Assembly (NCBI GenBank): GCA_016844955.1
Contig: JAERTH010000098.1
Location: 1 to 59,551 of the forward strand
Length of the DNA stretch: 59,551 bases
Source of the DNA: Fidelibacterota bacterium
GTDB lineage: Bacteria > Fidelibacterota > UBA8477 > JABMPR01
Direction: 5' to 3'
How positions within the stretch are numbered: the stretch's first letter is position 1; the number at the start of each line of letters is the position of its first letter. Positions 51,107 to 59,551 of this stretch are shown piece after piece. Made by a program: the position numbers and the translations under genes. The notes beneath the pieces are model-generated. The model made no database searches. It saw nothing but the letters and a program-made list of their open reading frames with translations, and was not told the origin of the DNA.

Positions 51107-52891
51107 ATGAAATATATTTTACTTCCCCTTCTTAGCTTATTTCTACTGCACTGTTCCCTCCCCATGCTATCCACGCAAGCCACAATAAGTGAGCAAGAAC
51201 TGTATGAGCATATCGCATTTCTGGCATCAGATTCGTTGGAAGGTCGCAAACCCGGAACTGCTCAGGGCAAGGCTGCAGCAACATACATTTCAAATCATTT
51301 CCAACAAATCGGGCTCGAACTTCTAGGTGAAAGCGGCTTTCAGCATTTTGATGTGATCACCTCAGTTAGTCTGGGAGAAAACAATAATCTTGTTTCAGGC
51401 AGCATTCAGGGGATTCCTGGAGAAAATTATACACCCACAGCATTCTCAAGCAGCGGCCAGGTGAATGCACCTGTTGAATTTGCAGGTTATGGATTTCAAA
51501 TAGAAAATGACTCTGTCCGCTGGGATGACTATGCTGAGATAGATGCCCAGGATAAATGGATCATGATTTTAAGAGGCACACCTGAAAATGATACACAAGG
51601 GAATACATACGACCAGTACTCATCCCTCCGTCATAAACTTCTCATCGCCCGCGATAATGGAGCAGCCGGTGTCATTTTTGTCAGTGGTGAAAAGTTTGCT
51701 GCAAAGGATGATCTCATTGACCTGCGCATCGAACGCAACTTATCCCTGGCAGCCTTGCCCGTAATTCATGTGAAGCGCGAACTGGCCAATCAATTATTGG
51801 CCGAATCTGGCACTACAATCCTGGAGCTGGAACGCTTTATCGATGAGCGCTTGCGCCCCTCCCCGGTTTCCATTGAAGCCAACCTGACTGTAAGTACGGA
51901 AATTCTTCAACAGGAAGTCACCACTCAGAATGTAGTGGCCTTGCTCCCAGGAAGTGATGCAGAATTAAAAGATGAGTATATCGTGATAGGTGCTCATTAT
52001 GATCATCTCGGATGGGGCGGCAAGGGATCTGGATCGCGCAGACCAGACACCTCAGCAGTTCACAATGGAGCTGACGACAACGCCTCAGGGGTGGCTGCGG
52101 TACTGGAAGTTGCAGAACGCCTGGCGCTTCAAAATAGTGCGCCCCGCAGAAGTATACTCTTTATGGCTTTTGGAGCCGAGGAAATGGGGCTTCTTGGATC
52201 CAAATTTTTCACATCAAATGCCCTGATCAACCTTAAAAACACCAAACAAATGTTCAATCTTGATATGGTGGGGCGTCTGGACCCTGAGTCCAAAGCTCTC
52301 ACGGTTGGGGGAACCGGCACTGGCAAGGGTCTTGAAAACTACTTGAAGCAAAAAGCCCAGGGCAGAGATTTTGCCCTGTCTATCACGCCTGCAGGCTACG
52401 GACCCTCCGATCATGCCTCGTTTTACATCGAAGATATTCCTGTCCTCTTTTTCTTTACGGGTATAACCGAAGAGTACCACACACCGGCAGACGATGTTGA
52501 GACCATTAATTTTGCAGGCGAAAAAGTGATTGCTGACTATGCCTATGATTTAATCGCTGGTATGGCCTCCATGGATGAGACTTTTGAATTTCAGCAGGCT
52601 GGTCCAAAGGGTCCCCCTAAAGGAGGCAAGCGAGGTAAGGTCAAAATGGGGATTATCCCTGATTTTGCTGCCGCAAATGCCAACGGCTTCTTGCTGGGTG
52701 GAGTTGTCCCCGGTGGCCCTGCTTCCATGGCAGGCATGAAAAAAGGTGATGTAATGATCGCCCTGGAGGGAAGATCTGTTAAAAATGTCTATGATTATAT
52801 GGGTCGCATGGCCGATGTAAAACTTGGGCAACGCATCACCGTGGAAGTCATGCGGGGTGATGAAAAATTAATTCTTATCGTACAGTTATAG
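51107..52891 (+). CDS. M28-family zinc aminopeptidase with PA and PDZ domains
   Basis: 594 residues. Signal peptide in the first 22 residues (a Cys16 is present but its -1 His makes a lipobox unlikely). PA domain insert about 100-250. Catalytic zinc ligands in VIGAHYDHLG, NGADDNASGV, AFGAEEMGLLGS, NLDMVGRL and GPSDHASF. C-terminal PDZ (about 500-594: GGVVPGGPASMAGMKKGDVM). Acts on peptides in the periplasm or outside. ATG 51107 follows AAGGATTC. It forms a unit with the membrane protein 10 bases downstream. Confidence 0.93.
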   Translation: MKYILLPLLSLFLLHCSLPMLSTQATISEQELYEHIAFLASDSLEGRKPGTAQGKAAATYISNHFQQIGLELLGESGFQHFDVITSVSLGENNNLVSGSIQGIPGENYTPTAFSSSGQVNAPVEFAGYGFQIENDSVRWDDYAEIDAQDKWIMILRGTPENDTQGNTYDQYSSLRHKLLIARDNGAAGVIFVSGEKFAAKDDLIDLRIERNLSLAALPVIHVKRELANQLLAESGTTILELERFIDERLRPSPVSIEANLTVSTEILQQEVTTQNVVALLPGSDAELKDEYIVIGAHYDHLGWGGKGSGSRRPDTSAVHNGADDNASGVAAVLEVAERLALQNSAPRRSILFMAFGAEEMGLLGSKFFTSNALINLKNTKQMFNLDMVGRLDPESKALTVGGTGTGKGLENYLKQKAQGRDFALSITPAGYGPSDHASFYIEDIPVLFFFTGITEEYHTPADDVETINFAGEKVIADYAYDLIAGMASMDETFEFQQAGPKGPPKGGKRGKVKMGIIPDFAAANANGFLLGGVVPGGPASMAGMKKGDVMIALEGRSVKNVYDYMGRMADVKLGQRITVEVMRGDEKLILIVQL

Positions 52892-52901
52892 AGGAAAGTA
52901 A

Positions 52902-53732
52902 ATGAACAACGAAGGCAGCAACTCAAAATTACAGGCCACCTTGTTGTGGGCCCTGGCAGTGATCATCACCCTCTCATCAGTTGTATACCAGAGAAAAACG
53001 GGGCCCACCTACCCTGTTTCTGGTGAAGTTGTGGTTAATGATGAGGTTATCGGCTATCATTTCCTACGCTCTCAGAATACCGGTGAAAACGCTGAAATTG
53101 ATATCAGTGCGGCCAAACCGGAATTCAACGCCACCCTGAAGTGGAAGCGTTTCAAAAGTCATGATGAATGGCGTCTAACCCCCTTCATGATGGTAGATGG
53201 CCATCTTAAAGCCTACCTGCCCTCGCAGCCACCAGCCGGCAAAATAATTTATGAAGTAAGTCTTCGCACAGATGATGGAACAGTCATTAATCTTTCTGAG
53301 GAGCCAGTAATAATTCGCTTTAAGGGTGCTGTTCCTGGTGCTGTGTTGATACCACACATTTTGTTCATATTTGCAGCCATGCTCCTCGCTTCAAGAACTG
53401 CCATGGCAGCCTATGTATCCAGCCCGCACACATTGAGATACACGCTGATGACCGGGTTGTTCTTTCTACTGGGTGGTATGATACTTGGGCCCATTGTCCA
53501 AAAGTATGCCTTTGATGCCTACTGGACTGGCTGGCCCTGGGGAACTGATCTCACGGACAACAAGACGGCTGTGGCATTTATCGCCTGGATATTGGCCGCC
53601 TGGCAGCAAAAGAAAACGGGCAATGCCAAAATCTGGATCATTTCAGCAGCCATCATTACCCTGGCAGTCTATTTGATCCCGCATAGTGCATTTGGTTCGG
53701 AGATTGACTACACGCAGATAGAACAGGTGTAG
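52902..53732 (+). CDS. Membrane protein of unknown function
   Basis: 276 residues. One N-terminal helix (about 11-28), a soluble beta-rich domain of about 120 residues (YPVSGEVVVNDEVIGYHF; NATLKWKRFKSHDEWRL), then four C-terminal helices from about 148 on. The stretch LGPIVQKYAFDAYWTGWPWG followed by TDNKTAVAF looks conserved-type, as in hypothetical proteins of FCB genomes I have seen, but no function is known. GAGGAAAG precedes ATG 52902. Shares the M28 promoter. Confidence 0.65.
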   Translation: MNNEGSNSKLQATLLWALAVIITLSSVVYQRKTGPTYPVSGEVVVNDEVIGYHFLRSQNTGENAEIDISAAKPEFNATLKWKRFKSHDEWRLTPFMMVDGHLKAYLPSQPPAGKIIYEVSLRTDDGTVINLSEEPVIIRFKGAVPGAVLIPHILFIFAAMLLASRTAMAAYVSSPHTLRYTLMTGLFFLLGGMILGPIVQKYAFDAYWTGWPWGTDLTDNKTAVAFIAWILAAWQQKKTGNAKIWIISAAIITLAVYLIPHSAFGSEIDYTQIEQV

Positions 53733-53751
53733 TTTACCAGAGTACAGTCAT

Positions 53752-55116
53752 TTATGACTCTGAATTTTGATCCAGTTCTAAGCTGTAGAGGACGCCATCC
53801 TCTGAACTGATACTGAATTCCCCCTTCAATTGCTCCGCAATGAGTAAATGAATCAGACGTAGTCCCAGCGTCTCTGGTTTTTCAGTATTTATTTCTTCAG
53901 GCAAACTCACACCGTCATTGCGGATTTCAATCAGTATTCTGTCGGCCTCCACCGCTTTCATATTGAAATCAATATTGCCTTTGCGGCCATCAGGAAAACT
54001 GTGCTTAAAAGCATTGGTGATCACTTCATTCAATGCCAGGCCCAGAGGTACCGCACGTTCCAGCCCGATCTCAATCGGCTCACAATCAAAATTGAACATG
54101 ATTTGCCCGGGGGTATTGGCAAATGAATATTTCAGATGAGAGACCAGTTTGGGTAGATAATGATCCAGGCGAATCGTTTCCAAATCATCGCTTCCATATA
54201 GCTGCTCGTGGACCAGGGACATGGAGTAAATACGTCCCGCTATTTGTTTAAAAACTTGCTTGGTTTCCATATCCTTCAGTTCTGAGGATTGGAGATTCAA
54301 GAGGGAGATGACCACGTTCATATTGTTCTTGGTGCGATGATAAACCTCTTTGAGTAAAATCTCTTTTTCTTTCAGCGCTTTCTTAGTCTTTTTTTGAGCA
54401 TGCTTACGTTCAGCTACTTCCAGCTCTAGTTCTGAAGTACGTTTAGCAATCCGGTGCTCCAAATCTGCATTAATCATTTCAATCTTTTGACTCTCTGCAT
54501 GTAATTGGTATCGAAGCTGAAAATCCCTGCGACGAAATGCTTCTGTAAAGTATCCTGCGAACATGAGCAAAATATTGGAACCGATGAGAAAGAAATAATT
54601 ATTGATAGCTCGCGTAAAGGGGATGTCGGTGAAAAATACAATCCCGCCGACGTAACTGACGACAACGACGAAACCCACTGTGGAAGCCCAGTAGAACCTA
54701 AGCCCCATGAGCATGTAACAATAAATCAGTATGAGGATAATGCCGGCATAATATGATATGGAGTACTCTGGAGCGATGAGGCACATTGCCACGATGCCTT
54801 CACCGGCGAATAAGATACCCAACGTCGTGAATAGTTGGTGGTGTTTTCGATATATCTTTTGAAATGAAAGATAGTACAGTGTGAGAATTGCAGGCCCAAC
54901 AATACCAAACCGAATGACCATAATTTCATTTTGGATGTCCGGTACAAAGACTATATCCAGCAAATAGAATAATTCATAAAAGAAAAATCCAAGAATAATG
55001 GATGGGCGTGAACGCAGTGTAACCTTTTCGAAGTAGTCTTGCTGAAAAGCTGCTTCCATTTCACTTTCAAAGTGCAATGAGGTGTACAGTGCATATTTGA
55101 TTCTTGAGAATATCAT
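53752..55116 (-). CDS. HisKA_2-type sensor histidine kinase
   Basis: 454 residues. N-terminal six-helix membrane region (about 40-195), coiled-coil linker (about 205-250), H-box KEVYHRTKNNMNVVISLLNLQ (about 255-275) of the HisKA_2/HWE-like class, and ATPase N-box ALNEVITNAFKHSFPDG with G-box IRNDGVSLP and LGLRLIHLLIAEQLKG. Membrane-embedded sensing region. No receiver gene is adjacent. The orphan receiver protein at 1927 is far away. Start has a poor ribosome site. Confidence 0.88.
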   Translation of the reverse strand: MIFSRIKYALYTSLHFESEMEAAFQQDYFEKVTLRSRPSIILGFFFYELFYLLDIVFVPDIQNEIMVIRFGIVGPAILTLYYLSFQKIYRKHHQLFTTLGILFAGEGIVAMCLIAPEYSISYYAGIILILIYCYMLMGLRFYWASTVGFVVVVSYVGGIVFFTDIPFTRAINNYFFLIGSNILLMFAGYFTEAFRRRDFQLRYQLHAESQKIEMINADLEHRIAKRTSELELEVAERKHAQKKTKKALKEKEILLKEVYHRTKNNMNVVISLLNLQSSELKDMETKQVFKQIAGRIYSMSLVHEQLYGSDDLETIRLDHYLPKLVSHLKYSFANTPGQIMFNFDCEPIEIGLERAVPLGLALNEVITNAFKHSFPDGRKGNIDFNMKAVEADRILIEIRNDGVSLPEEINTEKPETLGLRLIHLLIAEQLKGEFSISSEDGVLYSLELDQNSES

Positions 55117-55178
55117 TTTATCTGAAACGCTACTACTTCTGTTGAATATTGTGTTCCTTTATTGACACACTGTTTCGA

Positions 55179-55196
55179 GCGATCCCCAAAGATCGC
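55179..55196. other. Short hairpin in the spacer after the ferredoxin reductase gene
   Basis: GCGATC/GATCGC with six-base loop in the 202-base spacer between the kinase start and the reductase stop. It lies 123 bases beyond the reductase stop, with no T run. Probably incidental or a weak terminator. Nothing else clear in this spacer. Confidence 0.3.
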
Positions 55197-55318
55197 ATCA
55201 ATAAATCATTATCGGGGGGGATTAACTTTTCTCAATCATTCACCACATCGCATACAGCCAATAAATATCTCATTGTCGCTGAAATGTTTCCAAACTATTG
55301 AGATATCGAGGTGGCCCT

Positions 55319-56134
55319 TTACCAGTATCTCTCCAGGTGAATTTGCCCGGGGTTCTTCTTGGAGTGTTCGGCATATCCCTCAGCTTCCAGAACTTCAACC
55401 ATGGTGTCAATCATACTGGGATTTCCGCATAAGAAAATGTGTGTATTTTCCGGTGTGGGGTTCAAGCCTGACTTGGTCTGAATGACCCCACGCTCCCACA
55501 ATTCCTGGATATAACCACTCTCACCCCCCCAGGCCACATGTTCAAGATTTGGACGCGTGATGGCAGGGATGTAAGTAAAGTTTTTACAAACATTAGCAAT
55601 GGTGTTCAGCTCCGAGCGATAGCCCAGATCCCAGCTATGCCGTGCGCCATGAACAACGATGTATTTGCGTTGAGCATTGCAGGGCATGTTTTCCCGCAAC
55701 ATGGCCATATAAGGAGCCAGGCCAGTCCCGGTCCCCAACATCACAATGTTGGAGTCTGGCTCAACCATATCCAGAGTGAACATCCCGGAATACTTTTTCG
55801 AAAGGAATATTTTATCACCTGGATTCAAAGCAAAGATGCGCGGTGTTAGTGCTCCGGACCTCACCATGGTAATATAGAATTCAATGTATTCCTTGTTGAC
55901 TGAAGATGAGGCAATAGAGTATGCCCTGCGTATCAATTTTGCAGGATCCTTCAACTCCGGTTCTTCATCGGAGAACTCGTGTCGCTGTGCAGTTCCTGGT
56001 AAACCGAGAACAGTAAACTGGCCTGCTTTATAATCAGGTAACTCCCAACCCTGGGGTACAACCCGAAGAATAATAAGCCCCGGTGCGACTTCAATTTTTT
56101 GTGAAACCACTGCGTTTAATGTTAAATCTGGCAT
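55319..56134 (-). CDS. fpr: Ferredoxin-NADP+ reductase
   Basis: 271 residues. FAD motif RRAYSIASS (about 69-77), NADP motif LGTGTGLAPYMAML (about 132-145), YIVVHGARHSWDLGY, FLCGNPSMIDTMVE and C-terminal ERYW with an aromatic last residue that stacks on the flavin. Transfers electrons between NADPH and ferredoxin or flavodoxin in the cytosol. Lies 17 bases after the DUF72 gene. Confidence 0.93.
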   Translation of the reverse strand: MPDLTLNAVVSQKIEVAPGLIILRVVPQGWELPDYKAGQFTVLGLPGTAQRHEFSDEEPELKDPAKLIRRAYSIASSSVNKEYIEFYITMVRSGALTPRIFALNPGDKIFLSKKYSGMFTLDMVEPDSNIVMLGTGTGLAPYMAMLRENMPCNAQRKYIVVHGARHSWDLGYRSELNTIANVCKNFTYIPAITRPNLEHVAWGGESGYIQELWERGVIQTKSGLNPTPENTHIFLCGNPSMIDTMVEVLEAEGYAEHSKKNPGQIHLERYW

Positions 56135-56151
56135 GGAAAAATCCCCGCTTT

Positions 56152-56943
56152 CTATAGATGTTCAGCTTTTTTCAAAATGGTCTTGAGCTGATTCGCATTT
56201 TTTATAGCCTGACCCCGGGCATGATTGTTAAATGAAATATAGGTGGTTTTTGCAGCTTTGGACATATCAATTATCCGTGGCAGCCATTCTTCCAGTTCAC
56301 TGGTGGAATATTCATAATCGTAACGACTGACATTGTCCCCTTTCCACCAATTCTCAGTGTTTCGTCCATGAAAGCGCAAATAGGCAATGTCAGATGTGAC
56401 CGCATCAAACCGGGGCATCCCCCCTGATATCTCCGGTGAGTCAAGCATGGAGACTCCCCATGCTCGTTTCCGCAACTCCTCAAAGACTGAGTCCTTGATC
56501 CACCCAGGATGGCGGAATTCAATCACCAGAGGTAAATCAGCCAAATCCTCCAGCATTTCATGTAAATAGCGCCTGTTGTCCGGTAGATACTTAAAGGAAA
56601 AGGGGAACTGGAGTAAAACTGCTGCGAGGTGATCGTCCTGCTGCAGCACACGAACAGCATGTGAGAAGTCCTGCCGTGCTGCTTTTGCCTCCAATCTGTC
56701 ATGAGTCATTGTACGGTGCGCTTTGATGGCATATTTGATGGGATATTCCAGATATTTTTCCATCTGCTGGGGCTGAGGCATACGGTAGTAACTAAAATTC
56801 AGTTCACAGAATTCGTACTTCTGCGCATAATACTCCAGCCACTTTGCTTTGCTCAGTTCCATGGGATAAAAAACACCTTGCCAATCTGAATATGAGAATC
56901 CAGAGGTACCGATCATTATTTTGCCTTTTTCCTTTGTAGTCAC
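56152..56943 (-). CDS. DUF72 (YecE-like) protein
   Basis: 263 residues, TIM-barrel DUF72 family. IGTSGFSYSDWQGVFYP at the N-terminus, YCELNFSYYR-like segment EFCELNFSYYRMP, AVLLQFPFSFK and LVIEFRHPGWI, AYLRFHGRN and TYISFNNHARGQAIKNA are family blocks. Function is unknown. Linked to fpr by a 17-base gap. Confidence 0.9.
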   Translation of the reverse strand: MTTKEKGKIMIGTSGFSYSDWQGVFYPMELSKAKWLEYYAQKYEFCELNFSYYRMPQPQQMEKYLEYPIKYAIKAHRTMTHDRLEAKAARQDFSHAVRVLQQDDHLAAVLLQFPFSFKYLPDNRRYLHEMLEDLADLPLVIEFRHPGWIKDSVFEELRKRAWGVSMLDSPEISGGMPRFDAVTSDIAYLRFHGRNTENWWKGDNVSRYDYEYSTSELEEWLPRIIDMSKAAKTTYISFNNHARGQAIKNANQLKTILKKAEHL

Positions 56944-57376
56944 CTGGTTAAATGCCTTTTGAACTTAAAATTTATGCTTCTAGTCACTTGATTAACTTAG
57001 TTTGAAATTGAGCCTATGGAATCCAAAAAAACGAGTTGAAATCTTTCTACATTGTTCTCATGCAAAAGTATCCCCGAACTTGCTTGTGACACTTCTCACA
57101 GAATGGGGGCAATTAATAAAACTAACAGGACAAGATATATCCCTCCTTAACCATTGTATATTTTGCATTTATAGCATCTTTCAGTTCAATTCAAGACTTT
57201 TAATATCCCATTTCAATCATTGCAGCCCAAAATTTTATACTTCGTTAAGCAAGTCCGGGTTTAGATTCGTGAGCTACCAAGAGGGGGAAATCCTCTTATA
57301 GTTGTTTTGCAACTCCTGATTCTGTAAGGGGTTTGTGTAGTAAATTGAAAATGAACGGTCAAATGTTGAGGGTCAA
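56944..57376. other. Spacer without recognised gene
   Basis: 433 bases between divergent genes, AT-rich. It holds GAGGG at 57368-57372, the ribosome site of the downstream lipoprotein. I found no tRNA, no convincing ORF, no long inverted repeat, and no promoter that satisfies both hexamers and spacing. Confidence 0.6.
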
Positions 57377-59551
57377 ATGATTCAAATGTTAACACATCGT
57401 AAACTGCGACTTGTATTGTCCATTTTGGCAATCATGGCACTTATTGCCTGTGATCTTGCCCAGGAACCCAAGCCTCCCACATGGAGCAATACAATTGAAT
57501 TTCCTATTATCAAGGAAACTGTGTCACTGGATGATCTTAAAAACGAAGATAATATTTCTGAACAATTGTATCTGGATGGAAGCGACCAAAAAACCATTTT
57601 CGCTTATTCGGATACGTCTGTTATGGATTCACAAGCTGTTGGTGAGCAGTTGGCATTTAATGATATTAATCAGGCCTTTGACCAGTCCGTTGAAGATGTG
57701 TCGGTAACAGGCTCTTCCATCAACCAGACCAGTGCCTTCGATCCAGTTGGTGTTGATCCCATTGAGGAAATCATTCCCTCGGAAATGGGTCCCATCGAAT
57801 TAGATAATATTGACCCTACCTCACCAGACCCCTTCCAGTTGGATGAAATAGTGCCTGATGTGGCCTCCATTCCAAACGGTACCACAACAACCATTGATGC
57901 CGGCGAACTCGAACCTATCACCAAACCATTTACCTTCGATGCGTTTTCCTCTGCAGACTTTACTGATGGTGATTTGACAATTACAATAAACAACAATATG
58001 GTTATTGCATTAGGATCACCAATCAACATTCAGTTACAGGATTCTGATGGCAATGATATCGATGGTGGTCTGGTTACATGGAATACAATAATTCCAACCA
58101 ATGGCAGTGAAAGTAGGATATTGGACCTTAGTGGGATGACATTGCCTGGGAGTATCCTCGTAGAAGTTACGGGTTCTACCGTCGGTTCCCAGGGTAGTGA
58201 TATTCTCATAGATGCCGAGGCCAAAGCTTCCAGTTTTAATATTCTTATTTCAGGAGCAGGATTGGTAGTTAGCTCTGCAACGGCCAAAGTTCCATCTCAA
58301 ACCATTGCTGAATCAGGTGCAATGACCATGACGGACTCAGAAAACAAAATTGAGGAAGCCCAAATAAAATCCGGTTCACTCAAGATCGAGATTGAAAATG
58401 ACATGGAAGTAGCCTCTGACCTTCAAATCACGATTACTTCACTGGAAGATACTGATGGTACTGCCTTTACCACGACAATCCCCATCCTGGAGAATGAAAC
58501 TGCTTTAGATGTTACCAACATTGCGGGCTATAGTCTGGTAATGGATGTTCAACAACAGGAAGTTCAGTATAACTATAACATTGTTACCCGCAGCACGGGC
58601 GATGATTTGGTAACACTTGCTGAAACTGATGAAGTCACTGTTACTATTGCCCTCTATGGAGTTGCCGAAGGTGAACAACTTTTCTTTAATGGAATCACAG
58701 GTATTATTGAACCGCAAACTATCGATGAAGCGGGTGAAATTGCCATTTCATCTGATTCCAAACTGCTGGTGGCAGATATTTCATCCGGTTCTATTTCAAT
58801 CGATATCGATAACCAAATTAATAAACCAGACTTTCAAGGTCTTCCAACAATCGTGCTTACCATTCCAGAACTTGTTGATGCAAGTTCAGCTGCCCTCACC
58901 GGTAGCCTGACTCTGCAGCCAAGTCCCGCGGAAAACTTACTTACTTTTGACCTTTCAAATTATGATCTTGTATTTCCTGATACTGCCACTCAGGTGCTGA
59001 CCTATACTACCCAGGTAACTACAAATGCTGGAGAGCTTGGAAAGTTTGGCCTGGAAGACTCCATCTTCGTTGACATTGAAGTCTCCGATATGGAGTTCGC
59101 CTCTGTAAATGGTTATTTCACTCAGGATGCTATCGTTACGGTTGATGAGATCCTGTTAGAGGAAGAAACCAAGCTTGTTGAGGCTATTTTTGAGACAGGA
59201 AACCTAGCCTTATCCATGACCAATGGAATTGGTGTCATTGCCAATGTTGATTTCAAGATTGACGAGTTCATCAACATTCATAATGGTGATACCCTTCAAT
59301 TGGCCCTGACGCTGGAAGAAATCACTACACCCCAGGTTACCAACATTGATTTATCAAACTATAAACTGGCCTTCCACCCAGATTCAGTTGCACCAGGTGT
59401 AGACCAGGCTATCCATTATAAATCTACGGTTTCATTACCACCCGATGAGCTCATGACCCTAACTTTTGGTAACTCTATTGCCATTGATGTGGATATCACT
59501 GATCTGGCAATGGAAAGTATCACCGGTATTATTGAAGCTGACACAATGGTT
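57377..59551 (+). CDS. Large beta-rich surface lipoprotein (3' end outside window)
   Basis: An open frame of at least 725 codons from ATG 57377 to the window edge. Signal with lipobox Cys25 (AIMALIACDLAQ). After a linker rich in D, P, T and I (PVGVDPIEEIIPSEMGPIEL), the rest is composed of beta segments that recur about every 100-120 residues, each with a phrase such as LTITINNNMVIALGS, LKIEIENDMEVASDL, ISIDIDNQINKP, VDIEVSDMEFASVNG, IANVDFKIDEF and IAIDVDITDLAMES. This points to tandem beta-sandwich or beta-solenoid units. No enzyme motif. Likely an outer-membrane surface or adhesion-type protein. Family not recognised. Confidence 0.75.
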   Translation, partial: MIQMLTHRKLRLVLSILAIMALIACDLAQEPKPPTWSNTIEFPIIKETVSLDDLKNEDNISEQLYLDGSDQKTIFAYSDTSVMDSQAVGEQLAFNDINQAFDQSVEDVSVTGSSINQTSAFDPVGVDPIEEIIPSEMGPIELDNIDPTSPDPFQLDEIVPDVASIPNGTTTTIDAGELEPITKPFTFDAFSSADFTDGDLTITINNNMVIALGSPINIQLQDSDGNDIDGGLVTWNTIIPTNGSESRILDLSGMTLPGSILVEVTGSTVGSQGSDILIDAEAKASSFNILISGAGLVVSSATAKVPSQTIAESGAMTMTDSENKIEEAQIKSGSLKIEIENDMEVASDLQITITSLEDTDGTAFTTTIPILENETALDVTNIAGYSLVMDVQQQEVQYNYNIVTRSTGDDLVTLAETDEVTVTIALYGVAEGEQLFFNGITGIIEPQTIDEAGEIAISSDSKLLVADISSGSISIDIDNQINKPDFQGLPTIVLTIPELVDASSAALTGSLTLQPSPAENLLTFDLSNYDLVFPDTATQVLTYTTQVTTNAGELGKFGLEDSIFVDIEVSDMEFASVNGYFTQDAIVTVDEILLEEETKLVEAIFETGNLALSMTNGIGVIANVDFKIDEFINIHNGDTLQLALTLEEITTPQVTNIDLSNYKLAFHPDSVAPGVDQAIHYKSTVSLPPDELMTLTFGNSIAIDVDITDLAMESITGIIEADTMV

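Noticed and set aside
51107..52891. Lipoprotein signal in the M28 peptidase
   Set aside because: Cys16 is preceded by His (LLHC), which is not acceptable for a standard lipobox.

Overview
The window looks like a chromosomal segment of a Gram-negative-type, motile bacterium of the Fibrobacterota-Chlorobiota-Bacteroidota (FCB) radiation, most plausibly a Marinimicrobia- or Calditrichota-like candidate lineage. The clues are moderate base composition, an exported glycosidase ending in a YPNPFN...GVYVV sorting tail of the type IX (Por) kind, many lipobox proteins (one beginning AYYNTFYNA after the cysteine), flagellins, and long co-directional operons with ATGA/TAATG overlaps. The lineage is inference; there is no rRNA gene here. 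No tRNA, transposon, prophage or CRISPR array is visible.

Layout. 1-1.9 kb: flagellin locus on the minus strand (a truncated flagellin, a small excisionase-type HTH protein, a complete short flagellin), both flagellins with structured leaders. 1.9-3 kb: plus-strand receiver protein and DUF4442 protein. 3-6.6 kb: operon rsmI - membrane protein - tmk - S41 protease. 6.6-10.8 kb: three-gene saccharopine-route lysine operon (lysine-ketoglutarate reductase, saccharopine dehydrogenase, ALDH7). 11-13.7 kb: propeller-like exported protein, TrmH, YbjQ, small membrane protein, DUF971 protein. 13.8-15.1 kb: UMF1 transporter.

15.4-30.2 kb is a co-directional peptidoglycan-turnover neighbourhood: HU, alanine racemase, GT2 glycosyltransferase, ASKHA sugar kinase, SpoIID/LytB-type protein, two NamZ-type (DUF1343, GH171) lipoproteins flanking a GH18 glycosidase, an AmpG-like permease with a large extra periplasmic domain, and an SSS symporter. 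Together they would cut wall glycans outside the membrane, import sugars or muropeptides, phosphorylate the sugar and supply D-alanine.

30.3-39.4 kb carries the most unusual block: seven tightly packed genes (a GlmL/MutL-type ASKHA protein without any glutamate mutase, a barrel-sandwich/KOW-like protein, a small helical protein, a DUF6754 membrane protein and three further membrane proteins), followed after 41 bases by an ABC ATPase, an ABC-2 permease and a nucleoside deoxyribosyltransferase-like protein. I regard this as a candidate undescribed membrane system.

39.6-47.6 kb: sirtuin, TPR lipoprotein, CdsA, then peptide-type ABC binding protein and two permeases (one with a large insertion, no ATPases). 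Divergent from it, 47.6-49.2 kb: MarR - DoxX-like - pirin operon with a readable promoter/operator. 49.2-49.4 kb: repeat-rich spacer. 49.4-57 kb: glutamine-synthetase-family enzyme, M28/PDZ peptidase, unknown membrane protein, HisKA_2-type histidine kinase, ferredoxin-NADP reductase and DUF72 protein. 57.4 kb to the end: an open-ended large beta-rich lipoprotein.
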